The notes: generated from the letters alone by a model not told the origin. 31,505 nt of DNA from CAZFHZ01 sp964519015 (GCA_964519015.1 CAZFHZ010000033.1:1-31505); one strand, 5' to 3'; shown: positions 22,344 to 31,351, counted from the first letter of the stretch. Made by a program: numbers and translations.

Positions 22344-23204
22344 ATGGGCGCCCACCCGCACCGACCCGGGCCGGCCGGCCGCCGGCGCCGCCGGATGGGG
22401 AAGGTCGTGACCTACGCGGTGCTGGTGGCGGGGGGGCTGACCATGCTGCTCCCCTTCCTCTGGATGGTCTCGACCAGCCTGATGGACGAGTTCGAGGTCT
22501 TCTCCTGGCCCCCCCGCCTGCTGCCGGCGGTGCCCCACTGGAGCAACTACCCGCAGGCGCTCACCGCCCTTCCCTTCGGGCGTTTCTTCCTCAACAGCGC
22601 GCTGATGTCGGCCGGCATCGTCTCGGGGCAGCTGCTGATCTGCTCGCTGGCCGGCTACGCCTTCGCCCGGCTCCGCTTCCCCGGGCGCGACCGGCTCTTC
22701 CTGCTCTTCCTGGCCCACCTGATGGTGCCGGTGATCGTGCTCCTGATCCCGCGTTTCCTGATCGTGAGCCTGGCCGGGGGGGTGGACACCTACTGGGGGT
22801 TGATCGTCCCGGAACTGGTCAGCGTCTACGGCATCTTCCTGATGCGGCAGTTCTTCATCACTCTGCCGGGGGACTTGGAGGATGCCGCCCGCATCGACGG
22901 GGCGAGCGAGTTCCAGATCTGGTGGCGGATCATCCTGCCCCTCTCCCGGCCGGCCCTGGCCACCCTGGGAGTCTTCGCCTTCGTCTCGACCTGGCAGTCC
23001 TTCCTCTGGCCGCTGATCGTCACCCGCAGCCTGGCCATGCGCCCGGTGGAGGTGGGGATCGCCTCCTTCCACGGGGCGTTCGAGTCGAACTGGCCCTTCC
23101 AGATGGCCGCCGCGGTGACCGCCGTGGTGCCGCTCGTGCTGGTCTTCTTCTTCACCCAGCGCTACTTCACCCGCGGCATCGCCCTGACCGGCCTGAAGGG
23201 GTAG
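22344..23204 (+). CDS. MalG-type sugar ABC permease
   Basis: A 286-residue partner permease with six helices. The EAA loop is LEDAARIDGASEFQIWWRIILPLSRPAL, and the C-terminal FTQRYFTRGIALTGLKG is typical of MalG/UgpE. It pairs with the preceding permease. The ATG at 22344 is one base after the upstream stop; ATG 22395 would trim an arginine-rich lead. No ATPase gene follows. Such importers often share a MsmX/UgpC-like ATPase encoded elsewhere. Confidence 0.93.
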   Translation: MGAHPHRPGPAGRRRRRMGKVVTYAVLVAGGLTMLLPFLWMVSTSLMDEFEVFSWPPRLLPAVPHWSNYPQALTALPFGRFFLNSALMSAGIVSGQLLICSLAGYAFARLRFPGRDRLFLLFLAHLMVPVIVLLIPRFLIVSLAGGVDTYWGLIVPELVSVYGIFLMRQFFITLPGDLEDAARIDGASEFQIWWRIILPLSRPALATLGVFAFVSTWQSFLWPLIVTRSLAMRPVEVGIASFHGAFESNWPFQMAAAVTAVVPLVLVFFFTQRYFTRGIALTGLKG

Positions 23205-23234
23205 CCGGCCGGCGCCAGCCCGCACCTCGCTCCG

Positions 23235-23253
23235 GCCGGTTACTCCGACCGGC
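23235..23253 (+). terminator. Hairpin after the sugar importer
   Basis: GCCGGT (23235-23240) pairs with ACCGGC (23248-23253) around a 7-base loop, followed by TCTTAA. It lies between the last permease gene and the AT-rich island. Confidence 0.35.
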
Positions 23254-23280
23254 TCTTAACGCATACCCTCCACGAGTTCC

Positions 23281-23343
23281 CATGTTGTTATTGTCTTATT
23301 AGTCAAAACACTATAGGTTTTTATAAGTCTAATATCTAAATAT
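23281..23343 (+). promoter_or_regulatory. AT-rich island with promoter-like elements before the AAA ATPase
   Basis: Only 14 of the first 60 bases are G or C, in a region otherwise near 70 percent. Candidate elements are TTAGTC (23299-23304) with TATAAG 17 bases later (23322-23327), plus further TATA-like runs (TATAGG, AATATC). Inverted 8-mers ACCCTCCA (23265-23272) and TGGAGGGT (23343-23350) flank the island. The right copy includes the SD of the ATPase gene, so pairing could hide it. Confidence 0.5.
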
Positions 23344-23357
23344 GGAGGGTGGCACCC

Positions 23358-24785
23358 ATGGACATCCCGGCCATGATCCTGGAACAGAATCCTTGGTGGG
23401 ACCGCCCGGAAGCCATCGAGAGCGACCCGATGATCCGGCGATACGATCAGGCACCCTTCCGCTGGCGCCCGGGACTGGTCGACGACCTGGAGACGAAAGC
23501 CTCCGCCGTCTATACGATCCGCGGTCCCCGGCGGGCCGGGAAGAGTACCGCTCTCAAGCTGATCCTGCGCGAAGCGGTGAACGCCGGGCGGGCAGGGCAG
23601 GTCTTCTATTTCTCCTTCGACCTGGCCCGGGAGCACACGCTGCCGGTTGAGGTCTACCGGGAGGCTCGCCGGATCCGCGGCACATCCGGTGACGGTCCCT
23701 GGCTGGTGCTCTGGGATGAAGTCTCCGCGGTACCCGACTGGCCGCGAGCGATCAAGTACCTGCGTGATCAGACCGGGGCCCGCGATGACTGCCTGGTCCT
23801 GAGCGGTTCCAGTGCCCGCGACCTGAGGACCGCCGGAGAGCGGCTGCCCGGCCGGCGGGGTAAGGTAGCCCGGCCCGACCGTATCCTGCTGCCCATGTCG
23901 TTCCGGGAATGGCTGGCCGCCCGCGGGGAGCATCCACCTAGTGATCGACCCCTCCGACTCCATCAACTGCTGGAGATGACGGGACCGTCCCGGCTCCGCG
24001 AAGCCGTCGTCGCCCTCCCCCGACTCGAGCGGCTGTTCGCGGACTATCTGGTCACGGGCGGGTTCCCCGAAGCGTTACACGACTTCCTGAACTCAGGGAC
24101 GATCGCCGAATCGACGATCCGCGTGCTCTGGGAAACGGCGGCCGGAGATCTCGCCCGATGGGGGCGCGATCGGATGACCGCCTTCGGGCTGCTCGATCGG
24201 GTCGTCCGGAGCGCGGGGAGTCCGATCAGCTGGAACAGCCTGGCCGACGACATCGACGTCGCATCCTCCAAGACCGCCCAGGAGTACGTCCAACTGCTCG
24301 CCGATGCCTTCCTGCTCCTGCAGATCCATCATTGGGACACGGGCCGGGGCCGGGTCAGTCCGAAGAAACAGAAGAAGATCTATCCGGCGGATCCTCTCCT
24401 CTCCCTCATCCCTTCCCTCCTGCGCCCCGGTGCGGCCGGGATGGATATCACCCGCAAAGTCGAAAGCCTGGTGGCGATGACGCTCTTCCGCGCCGAGGAG
24501 GTGGAACCGGTGGAATCGATGGGCCTGCCCCGCGCGCTCTTCTACACGCGTACTGCCGCCGGCAGCGAGATCGATTTCCTGGTCCGCTCGACCCGGGCGT
24601 CCATCCCGGTAGAGGTGGCCTATGGCGAGCAGACGCGCAAGGGTAAGACCATCGAGAGCATGATGCGCCGCTTCGGTCGGGGTGTGCTGGTGACTCGCAG
24701 CACCTTCGAACCCGACCGGGACGTCCGGCAGATCCCGGCCCCCCTCTTCTGCGCCCTGCTCGATTCGACCGGTCCGTCGCCCTGA
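23358..24785 (+). CDS. AAA ATPase with DUF4143-type C-terminal domain
   Basis: A 475-residue protein. Walker A is GPRRAGKST (56-64) and Walker B is LVLWDEV (D120, E121). The arginine/serine switch region reads CLVLSGSSARDL, followed by LPMSFREWLAARG. The C-terminal half has FADYLVTGGFPEAL and the nuclease-like GSEIDFLVRSTRASIPVEVAYGE of the DUF4143 family (distantly related to restriction-endonuclease folds). These ATPases are widespread, often mobile, and without defined function. ATG 23358 is chosen: TGGAGGG lies about 9 bases upstream. It stands alone, behind an AT-rich leader and between the sugar importer and glycosidase genes, which suggests insertion by transfer. Confidence 0.85.
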   Translation: MDIPAMILEQNPWWDRPEAIESDPMIRRYDQAPFRWRPGLVDDLETKASAVYTIRGPRRAGKSTALKLILREAVNAGRAGQVFYFSFDLAREHTLPVEVYREARRIRGTSGDGPWLVLWDEVSAVPDWPRAIKYLRDQTGARDDCLVLSGSSARDLRTAGERLPGRRGKVARPDRILLPMSFREWLAARGEHPPSDRPLRLHQLLEMTGPSRLREAVVALPRLERLFADYLVTGGFPEALHDFLNSGTIAESTIRVLWETAAGDLARWGRDRMTAFGLLDRVVRSAGSPISWNSLADDIDVASSKTAQEYVQLLADAFLLLQIHHWDTGRGRVSPKKQKKIYPADPLLSLIPSLLRPGAAGMDITRKVESLVAMTLFRAEEVEPVESMGLPRALFYTRTAAGSEIDFLVRSTRASIPVEVAYGEQTRKGKTIESMMRRFGRGVLVTRSTFEPDRDVRQIPAPLFCALLDSTGPSP

Positions 24786-24808
24786 TCCGACTCCCCCGGT
24801 GCGCCGGG

Positions 24809-25270
24809 TCAATCGCCGGCCGGTTCGGAGACCGGCACCGGAGCGGCGCCGTTGAGGACGATAAGGTGCCGTATCGGGGCGGCCGGCGCCAGGGTGGCGG
24901 CCACCGAGCAGTAGCGGTCGCGGGAGAGGACGCAGGCCCGGTCCACCTTGGCCGCATCGAGGTCGGTCCCGTCCACCCGGTAGGTGACGGTGAACGAGGT
25001 GAAGGGTTTGGGGTGCTCGCCGGCCCGCTCGAAGCTGATCTCCACCTCGAGGCGGGTGACCTGCTGCTGCATCTTCTGCAGGATCGAGATCACGTCCATG
25101 CCGGTGCAGCTGGCCAGGGCCACCGGGAGCAACTCGGAGGGGGTGGGACCGGCGCCCCCCGTGCCGTCCTCCTTGAGGCCGCCATCGAGCAGCAGCCCGC
25201 GCCCCGAGGAGGTGCGGGCGGCGAAGCGGAGTCCGTCGATCCAGGTGGCCCGGGCGTTCGGGGTGCTCAT
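24809..25270 (-). CDS. OsmC-family protein
   Basis: A 153-residue protein of the OsmC/Ohr superfamily, whose members reduce organic hydroperoxides through a reactive cysteine pair. Conserved sites are GPTPSELLPVALASCTGMDV (C55) and RDRYCSVAATLAPAAPI (C121); the spacing fits the YhfA/OsmC-like branch, and an extra C113 is present. The ATG at 25270 is preceded by GAGAGGAAA on the minus strand at about 6 bases. It ends 23 bases from the convergent ATPase gene and is divergent from the glycosidase operon. Confidence 0.9.
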   Translation of the reverse strand: MSTPNARATWIDGLRFAARTSSGRGLLLDGGLKEDGTGGAGPTPSELLPVALASCTGMDVISILQKMQQQVTRLEVEISFERAGEHPKPFTSFTVTYRVDGTDLDAAKVDRACVLSRDRYCSVAATLAPAAPIRHLIVLNGAAPVPVSEPAGD

Positions 25271-25312
25271 AGGGTTTCCTCTCGGTCACGGGTGGGGGTC
25301 CTCATCGCCGAC

Positions 25313-25341
25313 AAGGTAAGGCCGTTGCCGGCCGGCGCCAA
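25313..25341 (-). promoter_or_regulatory. Candidate promoter of the OsmC gene
   Basis: On the minus strand TTGGCG (25341-25336), a 17-base spacer, then TACCTT (25318-25313). It gives a leader of about 36 bases. The -10 is identical to that proposed for thioredoxin. Confidence 0.4.
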
Positions 25342-25359
25342 CCGGCTCCGGGGCAACCC

Positions 25360-25388
25360 TTGACACGGACCCGGGGGGGCTCCACCAT
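25360..25388 (+). promoter_or_regulatory. Candidate promoter of the glycoside hydrolase operon
   Basis: A perfect -35 TTGACA (25360-25365), 17 bases, then CACCAT (25383-25388). The -10 is weak but keeps A at position 2 and T at position 6. The divergent OsmC promoter lies just 19 bases away, so one regulator could act on both. Confidence 0.35.
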
Positions 25389-25468
25389 GCCCTGCGCCCG
25401 GCGGCCCCGGGGGTCGCCGGCGCGTCCGGGGACCCGGCCGGGAACGGTTCGGAAAGGGGGCCGCGAGG

Positions 25469-27928
25469 GTGAACGGAGGCAGTGACGAGCGGACGCGCGA
25501 CCCGCTCTACCCGCTGCGGCGGCTGCTGCGGCGGGAGAAGTGGTACCTGGGGGGGGGCGACCGCCTGATCTGGGCGCCCCCCTTCCCCCAGTGGCTCGAC
25601 TACCCCGGGCTGTGGGATGAACTGCACTACTTCGACCAGCCCCTCTTCCCCGGCTTTACCTGGACTCTGCTGAGCACCGACGGGCGGGTGCACGCTCTGC
25701 GCCGCAGTCGCTGGGAGTGGTCGCCGGCCGGCGCGGTCGTCTCCCTGCGTCCCGAGTCCTTCCCGCTGCACGGACTGACCCCCATGGACGGCCGGCCGGA
25801 GGGACCGCCGGGGGAGGTGAGCGTGCGCGAGGTGCTCACCCTCGATGTGGCCGACCGGCTGGCCTGCGAGGTGAGCGTGGATGCCGATGCGGCCGCCTGG
25901 GAGGGAGGTCTCCAGCTCGTCGCCTGGACCGCCCAACCCGACACCGCCGGACTCTATGTGCTGGCCGACGGGCGGGAGACCCGCTCGGGTGACTTCGCCG
26001 CCGGCCCGGGGGGCCTGCTCTGGACCCGCACCCTGCTGCCCGAACGGGGCACTCCGCTCGAGCTGCGCTGCCGCCTGCGGCTCGACCGGGAGGCCGACTC
26101 GTGGGCCGTTCAGCTCTCCGAGGGACGCCAGCTCCAGCCCCACTGGGGTCTGACCCCCTGGGCGGGGCGCTGGCCGGAACCGGAGCTGCCCGACACCATC
26201 CGGCAGGTCGGCAACAGCCCCCAGGGGGTACACTACGCCGCCCTGCAGGCCCGATTGGAGGGGGGGGCCACCGGGGTGGACCGGGTCACGATTCTCTTCG
26301 AGGTGCTGGGGGAGACCGGTGCGGGGGCCACCGCCACCGAACAGATCGACGCCCCGGCCGAGACGGTGCGCCTGCTCCCCACCGAGCCGGCCCCGGTCGA
26401 GGAGGGCGCCGAGGTCACCGAGACCCTCCCGCCGACCGGCGAGCGGCCCAGCCCGCTCCTGCTCCGTTCGGTGCGCGCCTGGGCGAAGGCGCTGGGCGGC
26501 GTGCCCGAGCTGCGTGGCACCGACCCCTACCTGGAGAATGCCTGGTGGCACCACTGGTACGCCCTCCACCTGCTGGAGGGGCGGGGGGGGCACGGGCGCT
26601 TCGTCCATCCGGCGACCGCCGAGGGGATCGCCTACTTCCGGGTACCGATCGCCTACAGCGGGCCGGCCCAGATGCGCGACCTGCGCTGGCGGCACGACCC
26701 GGCCGCGGCCCGCGGCACCCTGCTCAACTTCCTGGACAACCAGCGCGAGGACGGCTCCCTCCCGGGGCGGATCTACCACCACACCGATCGGCGCGCCGAT
26801 TTCTACCACGCCGACTGGGGGGGCGCCCTAATGGCCCTCGAGGAGGTGCACCCCGATCCGGCCTGGCGGGAGCGGGTCTATCCCGCGCTGACCCGGTACG
26901 CCGCCTGGCTCGACGGCGCGCGCGACCCGGAGCAAAGCGGCCTCTACAGCGTCCACTCCCATTTCGAGACCGGCCAGGAGTACATGAGCCGGTACATGGC
27001 CGTCTCCAGCGAGGCCGACACGGTGGGCTGGGTGGAGAACCTGCGCCTGAAGGGGGTGGACGCCACCGTCTATGCTTACCGACTGAAGCGGGCCCTGGCC
27101 TGGACCGCCCGCACCCTGGGCCGGCCCGAGGAGGCGCGGGCCTGGGAGGAAGGCTCGGAGCGGATCGCCACCGCCGTCCGCACCCTGATGTGGGACCCCG
27201 CCCAGCACTGGTTCAGCGACGTCGACCCGCGCACCATGGCCCGCACCGGGGTGAAGGCCGCGACCGGCTTCTACCCCTTCCTGACCGACCTGGCCACCAG
27301 TGAGCACCTGCCGGCCCTCTGGCAGCATCTGCTCGATCCCGAACAGTTCTGGACCCCCTGGCCGGTTCCCTCGACCAGCCAGGGGGACGCCTGGTTCGAC
27401 GCCGAGGCCCGCTGGAAGGGGAAGCGGATGAACTGCCCCTGGAACGGGCGGGTCTGGCCGATGGCCACCTCCCATGTGCTCGAGGCCCTGGCCCGGGCGG
27501 CCCGCACCCTTGATCCCACCCTGGCGCCCCACGCCGCCCATCTGCTCGGCCGGTTCGTGCGGCTCTTCTTCACCGGTGGGGACCCGGCCCGGCCGAGCTG
27601 CTTCGAGCACTACCACCCCTTCACCGGCGAGGCCTCCGCCTACCGGGGGATCGACGATTACCTCCACTGCTGGCTCCCCGACCTGATCGTGCGCCTGGCG
27701 GTCGGATTACGCCCGGTGCGCGAATGGGAGGTGCAGGGACCGGCCGCCGACCTGGAGGTCCAGCCGCTGGAGACGGACATCGAGCGGCTGACCTGCCGCG
27801 ACCTCCCCTGGCGGGGGCATCGTCTCGACGTGGAGCTGGAGGGGGAACGGGTGCGGGTCTCCCTGGACGGTCGCCCCTACGCCGAGGGTTCCCGGGAGCG
27901 TCCCCTGCGCATTCCGGTGGACGACTGA
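25469..27928 (+). CDS. Glycoside hydrolase-like protein, (alpha/alpha)6 barrel (GH63/MGH-type)
   Basis: An 819-residue protein without a signal peptide. Residues about 1-330 are beta-rich. From about 340 an alpha-helical barrel resembles the MGH1/GH63 group: ENAWWHHWYALHLLEG, LNFLDNQREDGSLPGRIYHH, FYHADWGGALMALEEVHP, GLYSVHSHFETGQEYMSRYM, NCPWNGRVWPMATSHVLEAL and FEHYHPFTGEASAYRG (about 712-725; a likely region for the catalytic base). GH63-like enzymes cleave alpha-glucosides or mannosylglycerate; the substrate here cannot be assigned. The start is a GTG at 25469, just after GCGAGG. A run of nine G (25549-25557) lies at codons 27-30. Its stop codon shares a base with the start of the next gene. 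Confidence 0.75.
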   Translation: MNGGSDERTRDPLYPLRRLLRREKWYLGGGDRLIWAPPFPQWLDYPGLWDELHYFDQPLFPGFTWTLLSTDGRVHALRRSRWEWSPAGAVVSLRPESFPLHGLTPMDGRPEGPPGEVSVREVLTLDVADRLACEVSVDADAAAWEGGLQLVAWTAQPDTAGLYVLADGRETRSGDFAAGPGGLLWTRTLLPERGTPLELRCRLRLDREADSWAVQLSEGRQLQPHWGLTPWAGRWPEPELPDTIRQVGNSPQGVHYAALQARLEGGATGVDRVTILFEVLGETGAGATATEQIDAPAETVRLLPTEPAPVEEGAEVTETLPPTGERPSPLLLRSVRAWAKALGGVPELRGTDPYLENAWWHHWYALHLLEGRGGHGRFVHPATAEGIAYFRVPIAYSGPAQMRDLRWRHDPAAARGTLLNFLDNQREDGSLPGRIYHHTDRRADFYHADWGGALMALEEVHPDPAWRERVYPALTRYAAWLDGARDPEQSGLYSVHSHFETGQEYMSRYMAVSSEADTVGWVENLRLKGVDATVYAYRLKRALAWTARTLGRPEEARAWEEGSERIATAVRTLMWDPAQHWFSDVDPRTMARTGVKAATGFYPFLTDLATSEHLPALWQHLLDPEQFWTPWPVPSTSQGDAWFDAEARWKGKRMNCPWNGRVWPMATSHVLEALARAARTLDPTLAPHAAHLLGRFVRLFFTGGDPARPSCFEHYHPFTGEASAYRGIDDYLHCWLPDLIVRLAVGLRPVREWEVQGPAADLEVQPLETDIERLTCRDLPWRGHRLDVELEGERVRVSLDGRPYAEGSRERPLRIPVDD

Positions 27929-30900
27929 TGCTGCGGCTGGTGGTGCCGGTGCCCGGTGGGCGTCCGGCCGCCCTCCCCGAACCGGAACGCCTGGCCCTGG
28001 GCTGGGCGATGGAACACCCCTTCTTCGCCCTGCGGCCGGTCGAGGTCTCTGAGCTGGCCGAGGTCCCGGGGGAGGTCGTCTGGTGGCATGCGGCCCGCCG
28101 GGGGGAGCCCGACCCGGCGCTGGTCGAGGCGCTGCGCGCCCGTCTGAAGGCAGGCACCCCGCTCCTGTTGACCGCCCTGGCCCTGAAGGCGCTCCCGCTG
28201 CTGGGGCTGGAGGAGCAGGCCCCCCGCTGTGTGGAGGGACTCCCCTGGGCGGGGGGGGAGGGGGAGCGGGAACTGCGGGGGCACGCCACCTATGCCGGGC
28301 ATCCCGCCTTCGCCGCCTTCGGCACCGGCGCCTACACCTGGTCCCCGGCCGCTGGTGTGCCGGTCTGGGACGCCTGGTATCACCGCGACGGGGACCGGCC
28401 GAAGGGCCGGCCGGTGGCCGTGGAACGCCGCTATATCGGGTTCGATCCGGCCGTGGTCACTGCTCTCAGTTACGAGCCGGAGGGCACCCGGGTCGGGGCG
28501 GTGGGTGCCTGGCTCCCCTTCCACGACCGGCGCAATCCCTACCGGGGACACCTCGAACGGCTGATCGAAGGGTGGCTTCTCTGGCTGGCCGGTCACGACC
28601 CGGCCGAGGCCCCCGGCGCCTTCATCTATGCCGGACTGCCGCACGAGCGGCGGGAACGCCCCTGGCCGGTCCCGCTCCCCGGGGCCGGGCACGGGAGCGC
28701 ACCCCCCGATCCCGCCTGGCTCGAAGAGGGGGAGGGGGAGGCGTGCGAGCCGGTGGCCGCCGGATGCGTGGAGCGGGTCTGGTCGAGGCCGGCCCCGGAC
28801 GGTTGGGGCCAGGAGCGGGAGGCGGTCGAGGACTTTTTCCTCGACCACGCCGGAGGACGCCACTTCCTGCTGGCCGGAGCCCGCCGCGGTCTGGACGAAG
28901 CGTGGACGGGGGGGGTGCGGCTGTGGCGGGAGGTGCGGTCCTTCTGGGAGGGGGAGGGGGCCCCCCCCGAGGCGCTCGACGGCCCCGGGGCGAGTGGGCG
29001 GGTGGAGGTAGTGGTGCGCCCCGATGGTCTGCGCCGCCGTATCACCACCCCCGGCGGGGTCGGGGTCCGGCTGGTCGCGGCCGCCCACCCCGATGCGCCG
29101 GGCGGGCTCGCCCTGCTGGAGGTGACCGCGCCGGGCCCGGGCACCCTGCGGATCGAGGTGACCGCCGACCTGCGCCTGATGTGGCCCTATCCGGCCGGGC
29201 TGCTGGCCCCGCTGCAGTCCGCCGGCCCCACCCCCGGCGTGGTCTGTCTCCAGGGGCAGGACCGGAGTGTGACCGGAGCTCTCCTGCTGGCCGGACCGGC
29301 CGGGGCGGGGACCTGGACGGTGGCCGATGAGCCGGCGACCGACCCGGAGGGTGAGGAGGTCAGAAGCGCGGTGCGGCTCACCGGGCGGATCGGGCTTGAG
29401 ACCGGCCGGGGCGAAGTACTGCTGGCCTGGAGCGTCGACCGGCGGGGCCCCGCCCCGGCCGCCCGGGCGCTGTACCGGATCGCCCGGGAGCGGGGGGAGA
29501 TCTTCGAGCGCCTGCGCCTGCTGGCCGGACGGAGGAGCCGCTCCCGGCTGCGCCTCCTCACCCCCGGAGTCCCCCTGGGCGCCGACTTCGAACAGGTGGC
29601 CGACGGGTTGGAGCCCTTTCACCTGACCGTGGAAGGCCTGGGCACCTCCGAACTGGCCGGTTTCGCACCGACCGGCCCGGGCTGGCTCGCCGGGCGCCCC
29701 GGCTACGCCTGGTTCTTCGGCCGGGACGGGGTGGTCACCGCGCTCGCCCAGCTCGCCCTCGGCCGGTTCGAGGCGGCCCGCGAGGTGCTCGCCTTCCTGG
29801 CCGCCCACCAGGAATGGACCGGCAAGATCCTGCACGAGGCCACCCTGAGCGGGGCGGTCCACTACGATGCGGCCGACGCCACCCCCTGGTGGCTGGTCCT
29901 GCTGGGGGCCTGGTACCGCACCACCGGGGACCGCGTGGGGCTGGAAGCGTTCTGGCCGGCCGCCCGCCGGGCGCTCGCCTTCTGCCGGCGGACCGACCGG
30001 GACGGGGACGGCCTGATCGAGAACACCGGGGTAGGGCACGGCTGGATCGAAGGGGGTCCTCTGGCCGGCGCGCATGTGAGTTTCTACCTGGCCGGGGTCT
30101 GGGGGGCGGCCCTGGAGGCGGCCGCCGAGTGCGCCCGGGCGCTGGGGGAAGTGGAGGAGACCGAGCGCTGTCGCAGCGAGGCGGCCCGGGTCCGCCGGGT
30201 CCGTGAAGAGCTCTTCTGGATCGAGGGCCGGGCGGGCGGGACCGGCCACTACGCGCTCGGGCTGCTCCGGGACCGCACCCTCCAGGAGGACCTGACCATC
30301 TTGCCGGCGGTGCCCATCCTGCTGGGGCAGACCGACCCGGAGCGGGGGCGCGCCCACCTGGTGCCGCTGGCCGGCGAGGCCTTCACCACCGACTGGGGGG
30401 TACGCCTGGTCGGGCGCGACCACCCCCATTTCCACCCGTCCGGCTACCACTACGGCTCCGTCTGGCCCCTCTTCACCGGCTGGACCGCCCAAGCCGAATA
30501 CCGGCTCCACCGGCACGAGGTCGCCCTGGCCCACCTCCAGGCGACCCTGGCCGGGGTGCGCGATCCCTCCCCGGGTTGTCTCGAGGAGGCCCTGGACGGG
30601 CTGACCTACCGCGCCACCGGTGTCTGCCCCCACCAGGCCTGGTCGCACGCGGCCGTCCTTCAGGCGGTCGTGGAGGGTCTGCTCGGCTGGCAGCCCGACG
30701 CGCGTCCCGGCGGGGTGAGCCGGCTGGCTCCCCACGTGCCCCAGGAGTGGGGTCGCCTGACCGCCTCCGGCCTGCGGGTCGGCGAGCGGCGTCTGGAACT
30801 CGACCTGGAGGAGGGAGCGGAAGGACGGGTCTGGACGCTGCGGCTCACCGGTGAGGGGGAACTACCCCTCCGCTTCGAACCGGCGCTGCCCCCCGAGGCG

Positions 30901-31347
30901 CGCCTGGAGGGGGTCCGGGTGGACGGGGGCCACCTGCGGGCCCGTACCACGGGCGGGCGCGACGACCAGCACCTGGAGCTCGACCTGCTCCTGGCGGCCG
31001 GCCGAGAAGTCCGGGTGGAGGTGCGCTACAGCTACGACTTGGCCCTGCTGCTCCCCTCCCCGCAACTGCGGCCGGGCGCCTGCTCGAACAGCTGGCGGCT
31101 GCTCGACCGGTGGTGGGAGCCCGATCCCCGGGCGGCCGAGGCCTGCCGGCTCATCGTGGAAGGACCGGCGGGGGGCACCGGGGTCATCGACCTGCTGCTG
31201 CCGGGGCGTCGCCCCACGGAGCTGGAAGGGGCCCGCTGGGCCGAGCCCCCGCGCCGCGGCCGGGGCCGGCTGATCGTGCCCTTCCCGGCGACCGGAGATG
31301 GCAGGTGCGACTACACGGCCGTCGCCCTGCGGATTAGCTTTAGCTGA
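27928..31347 (+). CDS. Glycogen debranching enzyme-like (alpha/alpha)6 protein with N-terminal GATase-like domain
   Basis: A 1139-residue protein without a signal peptide. The first 230 residues resemble a glutamine-amidotransferase-like fold (VVWWHAARRGEPDP, LKAGTPLLLTALALKALPLLGL, VGAVGAWLPFHDRRNPYRGHLERLIEGWLLWL). A beta-rich middle follows. From about 580 there is an amylo-alpha-1,6-glucosidase/GH15-like barrel: YAWFFGRDGVVTALAQL (D600), ILHEATLSGAVHYDAADATPWW (E637, D650), DRDGDGLIENTGVGHGWIEGG and HYGSVWPLFTGW. The C-terminus is again beta-rich. Probable role is hydrolysis of alpha-glucans or oligosaccharides; specificity is not readable. ATG 27928 overlaps the previous stop by one base, implying translational coupling with the other hydrolase. 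The next gene begins four bases on. Confidence 0.8.
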   Translation: MLRLVVPVPGGRPAALPEPERLALGWAMEHPFFALRPVEVSELAEVPGEVVWWHAARRGEPDPALVEALRARLKAGTPLLLTALALKALPLLGLEEQAPRCVEGLPWAGGEGERELRGHATYAGHPAFAAFGTGAYTWSPAAGVPVWDAWYHRDGDRPKGRPVAVERRYIGFDPAVVTALSYEPEGTRVGAVGAWLPFHDRRNPYRGHLERLIEGWLLWLAGHDPAEAPGAFIYAGLPHERRERPWPVPLPGAGHGSAPPDPAWLEEGEGEACEPVAAGCVERVWSRPAPDGWGQEREAVEDFFLDHAGGRHFLLAGARRGLDEAWTGGVRLWREVRSFWEGEGAPPEALDGPGASGRVEVVVRPDGLRRRITTPGGVGVRLVAAAHPDAPGGLALLEVTAPGPGTLRIEVTADLRLMWPYPAGLLAPLQSAGPTPGVVCLQGQDRSVTGALLLAGPAGAGTWTVADEPATDPEGEEVRSAVRLTGRIGLETGRGEVLLAWSVDRRGPAPAARALYRIARERGEIFERLRLLAGRRSRSRLRLLTPGVPLGADFEQVADGLEPFHLTVEGLGTSELAGFAPTGPGWLAGRPGYAWFFGRDGVVTALAQLALGRFEAAREVLAFLAAHQEWTGKILHEATLSGAVHYDAADATPWWLVLLGAWYRTTGDRVGLEAFWPAARRALAFCRRTDRDGDGLIENTGVGHGWIEGGPLAGAHVSFYLAGVWGAALEAAAECARALGEVEETERCRSEAARVRRVREELFWIEGRAGGTGHYALGLLRDRTLQEDLTILPAVPILLGQTDPERGRAHLVPLAGEAFTTDWGVRLVGRDHPHFHPSGYHYGSVWPLFTGWTAQAEYRLHRHEVALAHLQATLAGVRDPSPGCLEEALDGLTYRATGVCPHQAWSHAAVLQAVVEGLLGWQPDARPGGVSRLAPHVPQEWGRLTASGLRVGERRLELDLEEGAEGRVWTLRLTGEGELPLRFEPALPPEARLEGVRVDGGHLRARTTGGRDDQHLELDLLLAAGREVRVEVRYSYDLALLLPSPQLRPGACSNSWRLLDRWWEPDPRAAEACRLIVEGPAGGTGVIDLLLPGRRPTELEGARWAEPPRRGRGRLIVPFPATGDGRCDYTAVALRISFS

Positions 31348-31351
31348 GACC

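Noticed and set aside
27877..30735. A 952-codon antisense frame opposite the debranching-like gene
   Set aside because: The plus-strand frame has recognisable glycosidase motifs throughout. The antisense is a mirror frame without domains.
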